This document shows, in pieces, positions 9,124-17,205 of a stretch of DNA of 64,000 bases. Positions within the stretch are counted from its first letter, which is position 1. The number at the start of each line of letters is the position of its first letter. Both the position numbers and the translations under genes were made by a program. This stretch comes from Thermohalobaculum sp963700775. Its GTDB lineage: Bacteria; Pseudomonadota; Alphaproteobacteria; Rhodobacterales; Rhodobacteraceae. The stretch spans positions 62,001 to 126,000 of the forward strand of contig CAVOYU010000010.1 of assembly GCA_963700775.1 (NCBI GenBank). The letters are read 5' to 3'. The notes below the pieces were generated by a model. The model had not been told where the DNA came from. It saw only the letters and a list, made by a program, of their open reading frames with translations, and searched no databases.

Positions 9124-10277
9124 GACTGAAACCCGATCTCTTCCGGTGTGAAGGTGACGTGGATTACCTGCCAGCTCGCGTATTTGTCGCGAGGCAGCTT
9201 GGTGAACTCGCCGGCATTCTCCGCCCGGCGCAGCGCCCGGTTGCCGGCGCGGAACAGCGCGTCCTGTGTGGCCGGATCGCCGCCGCTGGCGCGCAGAAGC
9301 TGCGGCTGGCCGATGATCTTCGCGTTCTCGCCGAGCTGAATCTCGACGGTGACCCGGAGCGTCCGATCCGAGCGGTTTCCGTTGAACACGAAATAGCGCT
9401 TGATGCCAAGCCTCAGTGCGTCCTTCTCGCCGTTCGACAGCGCCGCGGCGAAGGCCGAGGCCGAGCCGCCGGCGGGTTTCGGCTCCTTGGCCGGCTCCGG
9501 CTTGGCGGCGGCGGTCTCCTGGCTCGTATCCGGTTTCGGTTCCTTCTCCGGCTTTTCCGCGGTCTCGACCGGCTTCTGCGCCGAGGAGGCCTGCGCAGCC
9601 TTGGCGAGTTCGGCCGGCTTGGCGACCGGCAGCCGCGCCTCCTGCGGCGCAGGGGCGAGCGGCGCGTCGGGCTGGACCTCGGTCAGTGTGTCGGGCTCGG
9701 GCTCCGGCTTCTCGGGCTTCTCCGGCTCGGGCTGCGGCGTCTCGGCGACCACCGGCTCGGGTTCGGGCGCGGCGACTGGCGCCGGCGCCGGCGACAGCGA
9801 CGGCGCCGAGGCCAGCGCCTGCAGCGGCTCGGTGGCGGGCGGGCTCTCGGGCTCCGCCGCCTGGTGCTTCAGCGGGTCGGGCGAGGGGATCTCGGCGATC
9901 GAGGGCCTGGGCGCCTCGGTCGGCACGTCGGTCGGCGGCGGCGGCAGCCGGATCGCCGCCACGTCGGGCGGGCTGTCGTCGGGCTTCTCCGCCCGGCGGA
10001 GGCGTGGCATCGGCGGCGCGCTGACGGTCACGTCGGGCTTCTTGACGTCCAGCGCCTGCACGTCGCTCTCGGATTGCGGCGACAGCTCAGCCGGGCCCTG
10101 GTTCGGCACCACCGGCGCAGTCGAGACGGCGGCATCGAAATTGGCGCCGTCGATCAGCTCGACCTCGGTCACCGCCAGCGGATAGGGATCGCGGTCGGCG
10201 AAGAGGTCCACGCCGAACAACACCAGGGCAAGAATGCCCAGATGCATGCCCCCCGAAATCGTCGCGCCCTTCCGCAT
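9120..10277 (-). CDS. tolA: Cell envelope integrity protein TolA
   Basis: TolA is anchored in the inner membrane by one N-terminal helix (ISGGMHLGILALVLFGVDLF, about residues 7-26) and bridges the periplasm. The middle (about 50-270) is a long low-complexity Pro/Glu/Ala/Lys domain, and the C-terminal ~100 residues form the TolB/CpoB-contacting domain (LRVTVEIQLGENAKIIGQPQ). It is 385 residues, typical for alphaproteobacteria. It lies 40 nt after tolR and overlaps tolB by 4 nt. Confidence 0.92.
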   Translation of the reverse strand: MRKGATISGGMHLGILALVLFGVDLFADRDPYPLAVTEVELIDGANFDAAVSTAPVVPNQGPAELSPQSESDVQALDVKKPDVTVSAPPMPRLRRAEKPDDSPPDVAAIRLPPPPTDVPTEAPRPSIAEIPSPDPLKHQAAEPESPPATEPLQALASAPSLSPAPAPVAAPEPEPVVAETPQPEPEKPEKPEPEPDTLTEVQPDAPLAPAPQEARLPVAKPAELAKAAQASSAQKPVETAEKPEKEPKPDTSQETAAAKPEPAKEPKPAGGSASAFAAALSNGEKDALRLGIKRYFVFNGNRSDRTLRVTVEIQLGENAKIIGQPQLLRASGGDPATQDALFRAGNRALRRAENAGEFTKLPRDKYASWQVIHVTFTPEEIGFQS

Positions 10278-10317
10278 TTCCCCGGTCCGTCCCGGCCCGT
10301 CCGCGGGCCGATCAGTC

Positions 10318-10785
10318 CTAATTCTGTCGCGCCGGCTCGGCCTGATCCGTCACCAGCCCGATGTTTCGAAACCCGCCCGCGCTCAATGCGCCCATTATCT
10401 GCATCACCATGCCGTAATCCAGCGCCCGGTCGGCGCGCAGGAACACCTTGTCGGTCTCGCGCTCGGCCTGGATCGCCGCGAGCTTCGGGATCAGCTCCCC
10501 GGCCGGCACCTCGGTCTTCTGAATGTACACCCGGCCCTCGGCGTCGAGGTTGATGGTCAGCGGCTCCTCCTGCTCGGTCGGCAGCGGCTTCGCCTCAGTC
10601 TTCGGCAGCTCCAGCGGCACGCCGACGGTCAGGAGCGGCGCCGCGACCATGAAGATGATCAGCAGCACCAGCATCACGTCGACCATCGGGGTCACGTTGA
10701 TGTCGGCCATCGGCCGCAGCGCCGTGCGGCGACGGCGGGCGCCGGCCCGGCTCTGCTGGCCTCCCGACTGACGCATCACGCCCAT
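10318..10785 (-). CDS. tolR: Biopolymer transport protein TolR
   Basis: TolR is a 155-residue ExbD/TolR-family inner-membrane protein. It has a cationic cytoplasmic N-terminus, one transmembrane helix with the proton-path aspartate (INVTPMVDVMLVLLIIFMVA), and a periplasmic domain ending in the amphipathic GALSAGGFRNIGLVTDQ. With TolQ it forms the proton-motive-force motor that energises TolA. Its ATG shares one base with the tolQ stop (TAATG at 10785), so the two are translated together. Confidence 0.95.
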   Translation of the reverse strand: MGVMRQSGGQQSRAGARRRRTALRPMADINVTPMVDVMLVLLIIFMVAAPLLTVGVPLELPKTEAKPLPTEQEEPLTINLDAEGRVYIQKTEVPAGELIPKLAAIQAERETDKVFLRADRALDYGMVMQIMGALSAGGFRNIGLVTDQAEPARQN

Positions 10786-11555
10786 TATTTCGCTCCACTC
10801 TGCCTGTCGATCTGCCGCCCGAGGATGGTCGAGAACTCGTCGGCGAAATTCTCCAGCGCACCGGTCAGGCCCTCGGCGTCGGAGGAGAGGCGGTTATAGG
10901 CGACGACCGCCGGAATGGCGGCCAGCAGGCCCAGCGCGGTCGCCAGCAGTGCCTCGGCGATGCCGGGGGCGACCACGGCCAGGTTGGTGTTCTGCTGCAC
11001 GGCGATCGACTCGAACGCGTGCTTGATCCCCCAGACAGTGCCGAAGAGCCCCACGAAAGGCGTCACTGCGCCAACGGTGGCGAGGAACGACAGCCGGCGG
11101 TTCGCCTCCTCGCTCTCTCGCGCGATCGCCACGTTCATGGCGCGGTCGACGCGGGCCTGGGTGCCGGGGATCAGCCCGCCCTCCTGCCTCAGCGACTTTC
11201 GCCACTCGGTCATGCCGGCGGTGAAAACCCGCTCGATCGGGGTCTTCGGCCGCTGGCCGACCCGCTCGAAGAGCTCGTCGAGCGGCTGGCCGGACCAGAA
11301 CTGGTCCTCGAACAGCGTCGACTTACCCTTCAGCGTCCGGAACAGCATCACCTTCTCGAAGATGATCGCCCAGGACCAGAACGAGGCGCCGACCAGCATG
11401 ATCATCACCGCCTGCACGACCCATGTCGCGCGCAGGAACATCGCCAGCACCGAGAAGTCGATCGCCGCCGCCTCGGGCGCCGCCAGGGCGCCCTCCGTGC
11501 CTGCAAGCTGCGCGACCGCCGCCAGCGCGGCGGCCGTCAATCCGAGTGGATCCAT
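10785..11555 (-). CDS. tolQ: Tol-Pal motor subunit TolQ
   Basis: This is a 256-residue MotA/TolQ/ExbB-family inner-membrane protein with three hydrophobic segments: around residues 45-70 (VVQAVMIMLVGASFWSWAII), 160-180 (LATVGAVTPFVGLFGTVWGI) and 200-225. The second and third carry the family Thr and Gly residues of the ion path. It starts 180 nt after the ybgC stop. Partner of TolR. Confidence 0.95.
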   Translation of the reverse strand: MDPLGLTAAALAAVAQLAGTEGALAAPEAAAIDFSVLAMFLRATWVVQAVMIMLVGASFWSWAIIFEKVMLFRTLKGKSTLFEDQFWSGQPLDELFERVGQRPKTPIERVFTAGMTEWRKSLRQEGGLIPGTQARVDRAMNVAIARESEEANRRLSFLATVGAVTPFVGLFGTVWGIKHAFESIAVQQNTNLAVVAPGIAEALLATALGLLAAIPAVVAYNRLSSDAEGLTGALENFADEFSTILGRQIDRQSGAK

Positions 11556-11735
11556 CCTAACTGCCCTGCTCTCGCGCCTCGTCCGCGTGCCGGCCTGCCC
11601 TTGCTACGCCACCCATACGCGGGGGTCGGGCTTTCTTGTCCGTGCCGGCGCACGAACCCATTTATGCGCGATATCCCTGAAAAATGCGAGACATTCAATC
11701 CCGCAATTGCGAACAGGCCGGTTCGTTACGGATAA

Positions 11736-12143
11736 TTAACGCAAACGCTCTCGAATCTGCTCCGGCAGACGCCGCGGGCGGCCGTCGACGCCCATGCAGG
11801 CGACGGTCACCAGGGCGGAGAACAGCAACGTCTCTTCCCGCCGCACCTCCTGCCCCATCTCGATCGAGGCGCCGCGCAGCCCGGCGACCCGTGTCGTCAC
11901 CTCGAGCAGATCGTCGAAACGCGCCGGCGCGACGAACTCCGCCGTCAGGCGCCTGACCACGAAGACCGCGCCCTCGTCCCGCTTCAGCGCCCCCTGGTCG
12001 ATGCCGGCGTCCCGCAGCAGTTCCGACCGCCCGCGCTCGATGAACCGGAGGTAGTTGGCATAGTAGACGACGCCCGCGAGGTCGGTGTCCTCGTAGTAGA
12101 CGCGCACCGGAAGCCGGTGGACCGCTCCGGCTTCACTCACCAT
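11736..12143 (-). CDS. ybgC: Tol-Pal-associated acyl-CoA thioesterase YbgC
   Basis: This 135-residue hotdog-fold thioesterase has the 4-hydroxybenzoyl-CoA-thioesterase-type active-site segment YYEDTDLAGVVYYANYLRFI (about 16-35, catalytic Asp in DTD). Family members hydrolyse short-chain or ACP-linked acyl thioesters and are encoded with tol-pal. The start overlaps the end of ruvB by 11 nt, linking the ruv and tol blocks into one likely transcript. Confidence 0.93.
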   Translation of the reverse strand: MVSEAGAVHRLPVRVYYEDTDLAGVVYYANYLRFIERGRSELLRDAGIDQGALKRDEGAVFVVRRLTAEFVAPARFDDLLEVTTRVAGLRGASIEMGQEVRREETLLFSALVTVACMGVDGRPRRLPEQIRERLR

Positions 12144-13179
12144 CGTCCTCGAACAGCTCCTGCTGCTGTGCGCCCCTGGGCGGCTTCAGGCCCAGATGCC
12201 GCCAGGCGCCCTGCGTTAGCATCCGCCCGCGCGGGGTGCGGGCGACCAGGCCGGCCTGCATCAGGAAGGGCTCGATCACTTCCTCGATGGCGTCGCGGGC
12301 CTCGCTGAGGACCGCGCACATGGTCTCTACCCCGACCGGCCCGCCGCCATAGTGCTCGGCGATCGCCGATAGGTAGCGCCGGTCGGCGCTGTCGAGGCCC
12401 AGATGGTCCACCCCCAGGCGCTCCAGCGCCCGGTCGGCGAGCTTGCGGGTAACCTGGCCCCCGGTCTCGACGAGAGCGAAGTCGGCCACCCGGCGCAGCA
12501 GCCGCCCGGCGACCCGGGGCGTGCCGCGGGCGCGGCGCGCGATCTCGTTGACCCCGTCCGGGGCCGCTTCCAGCCCCATCATCCGGGCGGCACGGCTGAC
12601 GATCAGCGACAGCTGGTCGTCGCTATAGAACTCGAGCCGCGTCGGGATGCCGAAGCGATCGCGCAAGGGCGTCGTCAGCAGGCCGAGCCGCGTGGTCGCC
12701 CCGATCAGGGTGAAGGGCGAGAGATCGATGCGGACGGTGCGGGCCGCCGGCCCCTCGCCGATTACCAGGTCGAGCTCGAAATCCTCCATCGCCGGGTAGA
12801 GGATCTCCTCGACCACCGGGCTGAGGCGGTGGATCTCGTCGATGAACAGCACGTCGCGCGGCTCGAGGTTGGTCAGCACCGCGGCGAGGTCGCCGGCCTT
12901 GGCGATCACCGGACCCGACGTCATGCGGAAGTTCACCCCGAGCTCGCGCGCCACGATCTGCGCCAAGGTGGTCTTGCCCAGACCCGGCGGCCCGTAGAGC
13001 AGCAGGTGATCCATCGCCTGCCCGCGGCGGCGGGCGGCCTCGATGAACACCTTGAGATTGGCCCGCGCCTCCTCCTGGCCGATGAAGTCGTCGAGGGACT
13101 GCGGGCGCAGCGTCCGCTCCTCGGCGTCCCGGGACTGGGCCTCGCCGCGGAGCATGGGATCGGGGTCGGTCATGGTCAT
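12133..13179 (-). CDS. ruvB: Holliday junction branch-migration DNA helicase RuvB
   Basis: RuvB is the hexameric AAA+ motor that drives branch migration with RuvA. The 348 residues contain the N-terminal LDDFIGQEEARANLKVFIEA, Walker A (YGPPGLGKTTLAQIVA), Walker B (DVLFIDEIHRLS), sensor I (GATTRLGLL) and a C-terminal winged helix (ARTPRGRMLT). A second ATG two codons in (13173) is an alternative start. It lies 3 nt after the ruvA stop. Confidence 0.97.
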   Translation of the reverse strand: MTMTDPDPMLRGEAQSRDAEERTLRPQSLDDFIGQEEARANLKVFIEAARRRGQAMDHLLLYGPPGLGKTTLAQIVARELGVNFRMTSGPVIAKAGDLAAVLTNLEPRDVLFIDEIHRLSPVVEEILYPAMEDFELDLVIGEGPAARTVRIDLSPFTLIGATTRLGLLTTPLRDRFGIPTRLEFYSDDQLSLIVSRAARMMGLEAAPDGVNEIARRARGTPRVAGRLLRRVADFALVETGGQVTRKLADRALERLGVDHLGLDSADRRYLSAIAEHYGGGPVGVETMCAVLSEARDAIEEVIEPFLMQAGLVARTPRGRMLTQGAWRHLGLKPPRGAQQQELFEDDGE

Positions 13180-13182
13180 AGA

Positions 13183-13839
13183 CTAGAGGTTCCGCCCGAG
13201 CGATTTCAACGCCGCCTTGATCAGCACTGCCGATCCCTCGCCCCCCTCCTCCGCCGCCTCGGCCACCGCCCGGGCGGCCTGCATGCGGTCGTAGCCGAGA
13301 TTGACCAGCGCCGAGAGCGCGTCCGCCGTGGCCTCGGCGTCGTCCGGCAGCGCCACCGGCGCAACGGGCTTCTCTGAGGCCGCCACCGGCCCAGCGGCGG
13401 CGGCCGCGCGCTTGCCCTGGGCGCCGAGCGCCATGACGGTCGGAGCCTTGTCCTTGAGTTCGGTCACGATGCGAGTGGCGAGTTTCGGCCCGACTCCCGG
13501 CGCCGAACGCACCGCGCCGACATCGCCTAGAGCGAGCGCCCGGCTGACCCCGTCCGGCCCCAGCGCGCCGAGGATCGCCAGCGACACCCGGGCGCCGACC
13601 CCCTGCACCGTGGTGAGCAAGCGATACCACTCGCGCTCGGCCACTGTGCGAAAGCCGATCAGCTGCATATAGTCCTCGCGCACCACCATCTCGGTATAGA
13701 GCGCCGCCACCTCGCCCGGCCCCGGCATGGCGCGCAGGGTGGGCGGCGCGCAATGGATCAGGTAGCCGACACCGGCGGCCTCGATCAGCACGTGGTCGTC
13801 GGCGACGTAGTCCACCCGGCCGGTGATCTTGCCGATCAT
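13183..13839 (-). CDS. ruvA: Holliday junction branch-migration complex subunit RuvA
   Basis: RuvA is the tetrameric junction-binding subunit. The 218 residues show the N-terminal OB domain (MIGKITGRVDYVADDHVLIE), tandem helix-hairpin-helix segments (LLTTVQGVGARVSLAILGAL and VRSAPGVGPKLATRIVTELK), an Ala-rich flexible linker and the C-terminal RuvB-contacting domain (DALSALVNLGYDRMQAARAV). The start overlaps the ruvC stop in an ATGA (13836-13839). Confidence 0.96.
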   Translation of the reverse strand: MIGKITGRVDYVADDHVLIEAAGVGYLIHCAPPTLRAMPGPGEVAALYTEMVVREDYMQLIGFRTVAEREWYRLLTTVQGVGARVSLAILGALGPDGVSRALALGDVGAVRSAPGVGPKLATRIVTELKDKAPTVMALGAQGKRAAAAAGPVAASEKPVAPVALPDDAEATADALSALVNLGYDRMQAARAVAEAAEEGGEGSAVLIKAALKSLGRNL

Positions 13840-14339
13840 CGCGCCGCCTCCAGCGCCTTCGCCATCCGGCTGCCGACCCCGGCATTCCAGGCGTGGCAGA
13901 GGGCGACCGCCAGCGCGTCGGCTGAATCCGCGCAGTCGAAGCCGACCCCGGGCAGCAGCCGGCGGACCATGTGTTGAACCTGGATTTTGTCTGCGTGTCC
14001 AACACCCACAATCGCTTTCTTAACGGCGTTCGGAGCGTATTCGGCCACCGGGATGCCCTGCTGTGCCGGGACCAGAAGCGAGATCGCCCGGGCCTGTCCG
14101 AGCTTCAGGGTGCCGGCCGCGTCCTTGTTGACGAAGGTGTGCTCGACCGCCGCCTGATCCGGCCGGTGTTCCAGCACCACGCGCTCGATCTCGACATGCA
14201 GCCGCACCAGCCGCCCGGCCAGGTCGCCCTCGCCGCTGGTGCAGACGCCGTTGGCCACGTGGGTGATTCGGCTCCCTGCGACATCGACGACGCCCCAGCC
14301 GGTGCGCCGGAGGCCCGGATCGAAGCCGATCACCCGCAT
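13836..14339 (-). CDS. ruvC: Crossover junction endodeoxyribonuclease RuvC
   Basis: RuvC is the dimeric resolvase that nicks Holliday junctions symmetrically. The 167 residues carry the acidic tetrad: Asp in RVIGFDPGLRRTGWG, Glu in AAVEHTFVNKDAAGTLKLGQ, and two Asp in FDCADSADALAVALCHAW. I chose the ATG at 14339 because an AGAGGA ribosome site lies about 9 nt upstream and the protein then begins with the family MRVIGFDPG. A more upstream ATG (14504) would add 55 unrelated residues. First gene of the ruvCAB-ybgC-tol string; no LexA box is visible upstream. Confidence 0.95.
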   Translation of the reverse strand: MRVIGFDPGLRRTGWGVVDVAGSRITHVANGVCTSGEGDLAGRLVRLHVEIERVVLEHRPDQAAVEHTFVNKDAAGTLKLGQARAISLLVPAQQGIPVAEYAPNAVKKAIVGVGHADKIQVQHMVRRLLPGVGFDCADSADALAVALCHAWNAGVGSRMAKALEAAR

Positions 14340-14478
14340 TTTTGCTATCCTCTGCCCGACGCGGTTTCTTTCACGGCTAGCACGAAAGGAGAACAAACAC
14401 CAGCCCGCAGAACCGCACCTGTCGGAATCCTGCTTTGCCGCGTCGTTTTTTGTGCGCCGCACAAGAGTTGCGAAAACT

Positions 14479-14533
14479 GCATGACGGTCATGCACTTGCT
14501 GCAATTGTTTATCACAGGTTTTCCACCTATCTC
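14479..14533 (+). promoter_or_regulatory. Putative promoter with 15-bp palindrome upstream of the DUF1127 gene
   Basis: Bases 14479-14493 read gcatgacggtcatgc, a perfect palindrome around one central base that could be an operator. Just downstream are TTGTTT (14505-14510) and TATCTC (14528-14533) separated by 17 bp, an acceptable sigma-70-like pair for the gene starting at 14591. The match is partial, so this is a suggestion only. Confidence 0.35.
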
Positions 14534-14590
14534 CTTGTCACAACGGGAAAGCGAGAAATGGCCCGCTCCCAGAGATCAGGAGATACCGAC

Positions 14591-14803
14591 ATGGCCACCA
14601 CCATCATGAACACCGCGACTGCACCCTTTGGCGCGATCACCGTCCACCGCATTGTCAGCACTCTGACCGCCGCGGTCGACGCGTTCCGCGCCTGGAACGA
14701 GACCCGCCGCACGGTTGCCGCGCTGCGCCAGTTGAGCCCGACCCAGCTCGACGACATCGGGCTCACGGTCGCCGACGTCGAGGGGCTTGGCGCCCGCTTC
14801 TGA
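14591..14803 (+). CDS. DUF1127 (YjiS-like) small protein
   Basis: A 70-residue protein whose C-terminal ~45 residues match the DUF1127 pattern: RAWNETRRTVAALRQLSPTQ then LDDIGLTVADVEGL. DUF1127 proteins are short, basic and Arg-rich; in other alphaproteobacteria some bind RNA and influence sRNA turnover or phosphate and carbon metabolism, but the role here is unknown. AGGAG lies 8-9 nt before the ATG at 14591, which decides against longer in-frame starts. The gene stands alone with its own putative promoter and a strong terminator. Confidence 0.85.
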   Translation: MATTIMNTATAPFGAITVHRIVSTLTAAVDAFRAWNETRRTVAALRQLSPTQLDDIGLTVADVEGLGARF

Positions 14804-14842
14804 GCCGCGCCGCTCCCATACGGTCCCGAACGGACCGAGGCC

Positions 14843-14878
14843 AGGGCCGCCCCACCTCCCGGGCGGCCCTTTGCTTTT
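14843..14878 (+). terminator. Intrinsic terminator of the DUF1127 gene
   Basis: A perfect 10-bp GC stem (14843-14852 with 14861-14870), an 8-nt loop and a T-rich tail (ttgctttt), 40 nt after the DUF1127 stop. It also separates this gene from the convergent prmA. Confidence 0.85.
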
Positions 14879-14890
14879 GAGGCCGGGCGA

Positions 14891-15760
14891 TCAGCGCCGC
14901 CGCAGCAGAAGGCTTGCCCATTCGCCGAGTTCGACCCGGTCCTCGCGCCGGAAGCCGTGGCCGGAATAGACCGCCTCGACCCCCCGCGCCTGCGACCGCA
15001 GCAGCCCCGAGAGGATCGCCAGGCCGCCCGGCGCCAGATGCGCCGCCATCTCCGGCGCCATGCGCTTCAGCGGTGCCGCGAGGATGTTGGCAAAGATCAG
15101 GCCATAAGGCGCGCGGGCGCGCACGAGCGGGTTGCGGAACCCGGCCGCGCGGGCAGTGGCGATCCAGGGCTCCAGCCGGTTGACGCGCACATTCTCGGCC
15201 GCAGTCCAGACCGCCACCGGATCGATGTCGGTGGCGAGGCAGGGCACCCGCCAGGCCCGCGCCGCGGCCATCGCCAGCACGCCGGTGCCGCAGCCGATAT
15301 CCGCCACCCGTAGCGGGACCAGCCCCTGCCGCACCAGCCGCTCGAGCAGCAGCAGGCAGCCGCGCGTGGTGCCGTGGTGCCCGGTGCCGAAGGCCATTGC
15401 CGCCTCGATCCTGAGCCCGATGCGGTTGACCGGGATCCGGTCCTCGTCATGGCCGCCATAGAGGATGAAGCGCCCGGCCTCGACCGGGGTGAGCTCGCGT
15501 CGGACCTGGGCGAGCCAGTCACGGTCCTCGACCCGGCTGACCGCGAAGTCCAGCGCGCCGTGGATCGCCGCCAGCAGGGCGAGCCCCGCCGCGTCCGGCT
15601 TCTCGGTGAAGTAGCCGCCGACCTCGTGGCGCCCGGAGCCGTCCTCGATCTCCATCACGCCGACGCCGGTCGGCGCCGGGTCGAGCAGCTCCATCGCGTC
15701 GGCGAGAAGTTGCGCCGCCGGTTGCCCCGGCAAGGTCGTGAGTGCCGTCCAGGTCGCCAT
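14891..15760 (-). CDS. prmA: Ribosomal protein L11 methyltransferase PrmA
   Basis: This 289-residue class I SAM-dependent methyltransferase has an N-terminal substrate-recruiting domain of about 110 residues. Then come AFGTGHHGTTRGCLLLLERL, motif I (VADIGCGTGVLAMAAARAW), the acidic TDIDPVAVWTAAENVRVN and motif IV LIFANILAAPL, as in PrmA. The enzyme trimethylates L11 in the cytoplasm and is usually dispensable. It is monocistronic and convergent with the DUF1127 gene. Confidence 0.93.
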   Translation of the reverse strand: MATWTALTTLPGQPAAQLLADAMELLDPAPTGVGVMEIEDGSGRHEVGGYFTEKPDAAGLALLAAIHGALDFAVSRVEDRDWLAQVRRELTPVEAGRFILYGGHDEDRIPVNRIGLRIEAAMAFGTGHHGTTRGCLLLLERLVRQGLVPLRVADIGCGTGVLAMAAARAWRVPCLATDIDPVAVWTAAENVRVNRLEPWIATARAAGFRNPLVRARAPYGLIFANILAAPLKRMAPEMAAHLAPGGLAILSGLLRSQARGVEAVYSGHGFRREDRVELGEWASLLLRRR

Positions 15761-15823
15761 GAAGCCGCCCCGCCATCCGCGTCGCGCCCGTCCCTACAGT
15801 ATGGAGAAGGCGGCCGCCAGTAG

Positions 15824-15841
15824 GGCGGGATTCATCCCGCC
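15824..15841. repeat. REP-like palindrome, copy 1
   Basis: Two 8-base arms, ggcgggat and atcccgcc, around a tc centre, preceded by gtaggg. It lies in the gap between prmA and the NTF2-like gene and shares its architecture with the elements at 16296 and 22921. Confidence 0.55.
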
Positions 15842-15895
15842 ACGACCCGGCGCAAGGAAGGCGGCGCGGCAATCATCGCCGGCGCGGGCGCCCGT

Positions 15896-16261
15896 TCAAT
15901 GGTCGACGAAGAACTTGTTCACGATGCGCCACTGTCCGTCGATCTTCGCCATCTGGAACTCGTCGAGGAAGACCCCGCCGAAGTCGAAGACGACGCCGGC
16001 GGCCACCTCGCTGAAGATGTCGACCGACAGGATCTTCCCCTCGCCGAGCGGCAGCGGCTTGTGGCCCTCGCTGGTCCAGCGGTCGATCACCGAGCGGATC
16101 GGCTCGGACGAAAGCACGCGCTCGCCGTCCGGCCCCTTCCGGTAGCCCATCAGGTTCGCGACCTCGACCGCGAAGGCACGCTCGAGCCGGGCGCGGTCCT
16201 TGGTCCTGTAACCCTCGTAGTAGTCGAAGACGGTGGCGTGGATCGCTTCGTAGTCGGTCAA
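15896..16261 (-). CDS. NTF2-like / putative lumazine-binding family protein
   Basis: A 121-residue cytoplasmic protein with no signal peptide. Its start (DYEAIHATVFDYYEGYRTKD) and end (FQMAKIDGQWRIVNKFFVDH) match the NTF2-like fold, most like the putative lumazine-binding group. Such domains bind or turn over small molecules, but I see no residue set that fixes a reaction. It stands alone and is bracketed by two near-identical palindromes (15824 and 16296). Confidence 0.7.
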   Translation of the reverse strand: MTDYEAIHATVFDYYEGYRTKDRARLERAFAVEVANLMGYRKGPDGERVLSSEPIRSVIDRWTSEGHKPLPLGEGKILSVDIFSEVAAGVVFDFGGVFLDEFQMAKIDGQWRIVNKFFVDH

Positions 16262-16295
16262 TTTCTAACCCCATGCACTGATTTCTAGCGCGGAG

Positions 16296-16313
16296 GGCGG
16301 GATGCATCCCGCC
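16296..16313. repeat. REP-like palindrome, copy 2
   Basis: ggcgggatgcatcccgcc is a perfect 18-bp palindrome. It has the same arms as the copy at 15824 with gc instead of tc in the centre, and it lies between msrA and the NTF2-like gene. Confidence 0.55.
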
Positions 16314-16365
16314 AGGGCACCGAACCGCGACGGTAGCGGGCGAACCCCGCCTTGTCGCCGAATCC

Positions 16366-17010
<645 letters not shown>

Positions 17011-17148
17011 CGGTATGCCTCGCGGGTCTAGGCTTGCCCATGGAACAGGATGGCGACAACTATGGGGCGGATTTCCGACTCAGCAAGCCCGCTGCTTCCG
17101 CGTGCCTGGGAATCCTTCCACTCGGGCTCCCCGCAGGTTAATTTTCGC

Positions 17149-17198
17149 GAACATGTCGGGAACAAAGCCTTTCGCCCCCGGCTCCGGATGGTTATGCT
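17149..17198 (+). promoter_or_regulatory. LexA (SOS) box and promoter of uvrD/pcrA
   Basis: Bases 17149-17163 are gaacatgtcgggaac, an exact match to the alphaproteobacterial LexA operator GAAC-N7-GAAC. Downstream, TTTCGC (17170-17175) and TATGCT (17193-17198) are 17 bp apart and would place the transcript start near 17205, just before the ATG at 17206. The operator match is exact; the promoter elements are weaker. The adjacent helicase gene fits an SOS-induced function. Confidence 0.75.
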
Positions 17199-17205
17199 CG
17201 TTGCC

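Noticed and set aside
14340..14478. Search for a LexA box before ruvCAB
   Set aside because: GAAC words occur but not at the required 7-bp spacing, so no SOS box is claimed.
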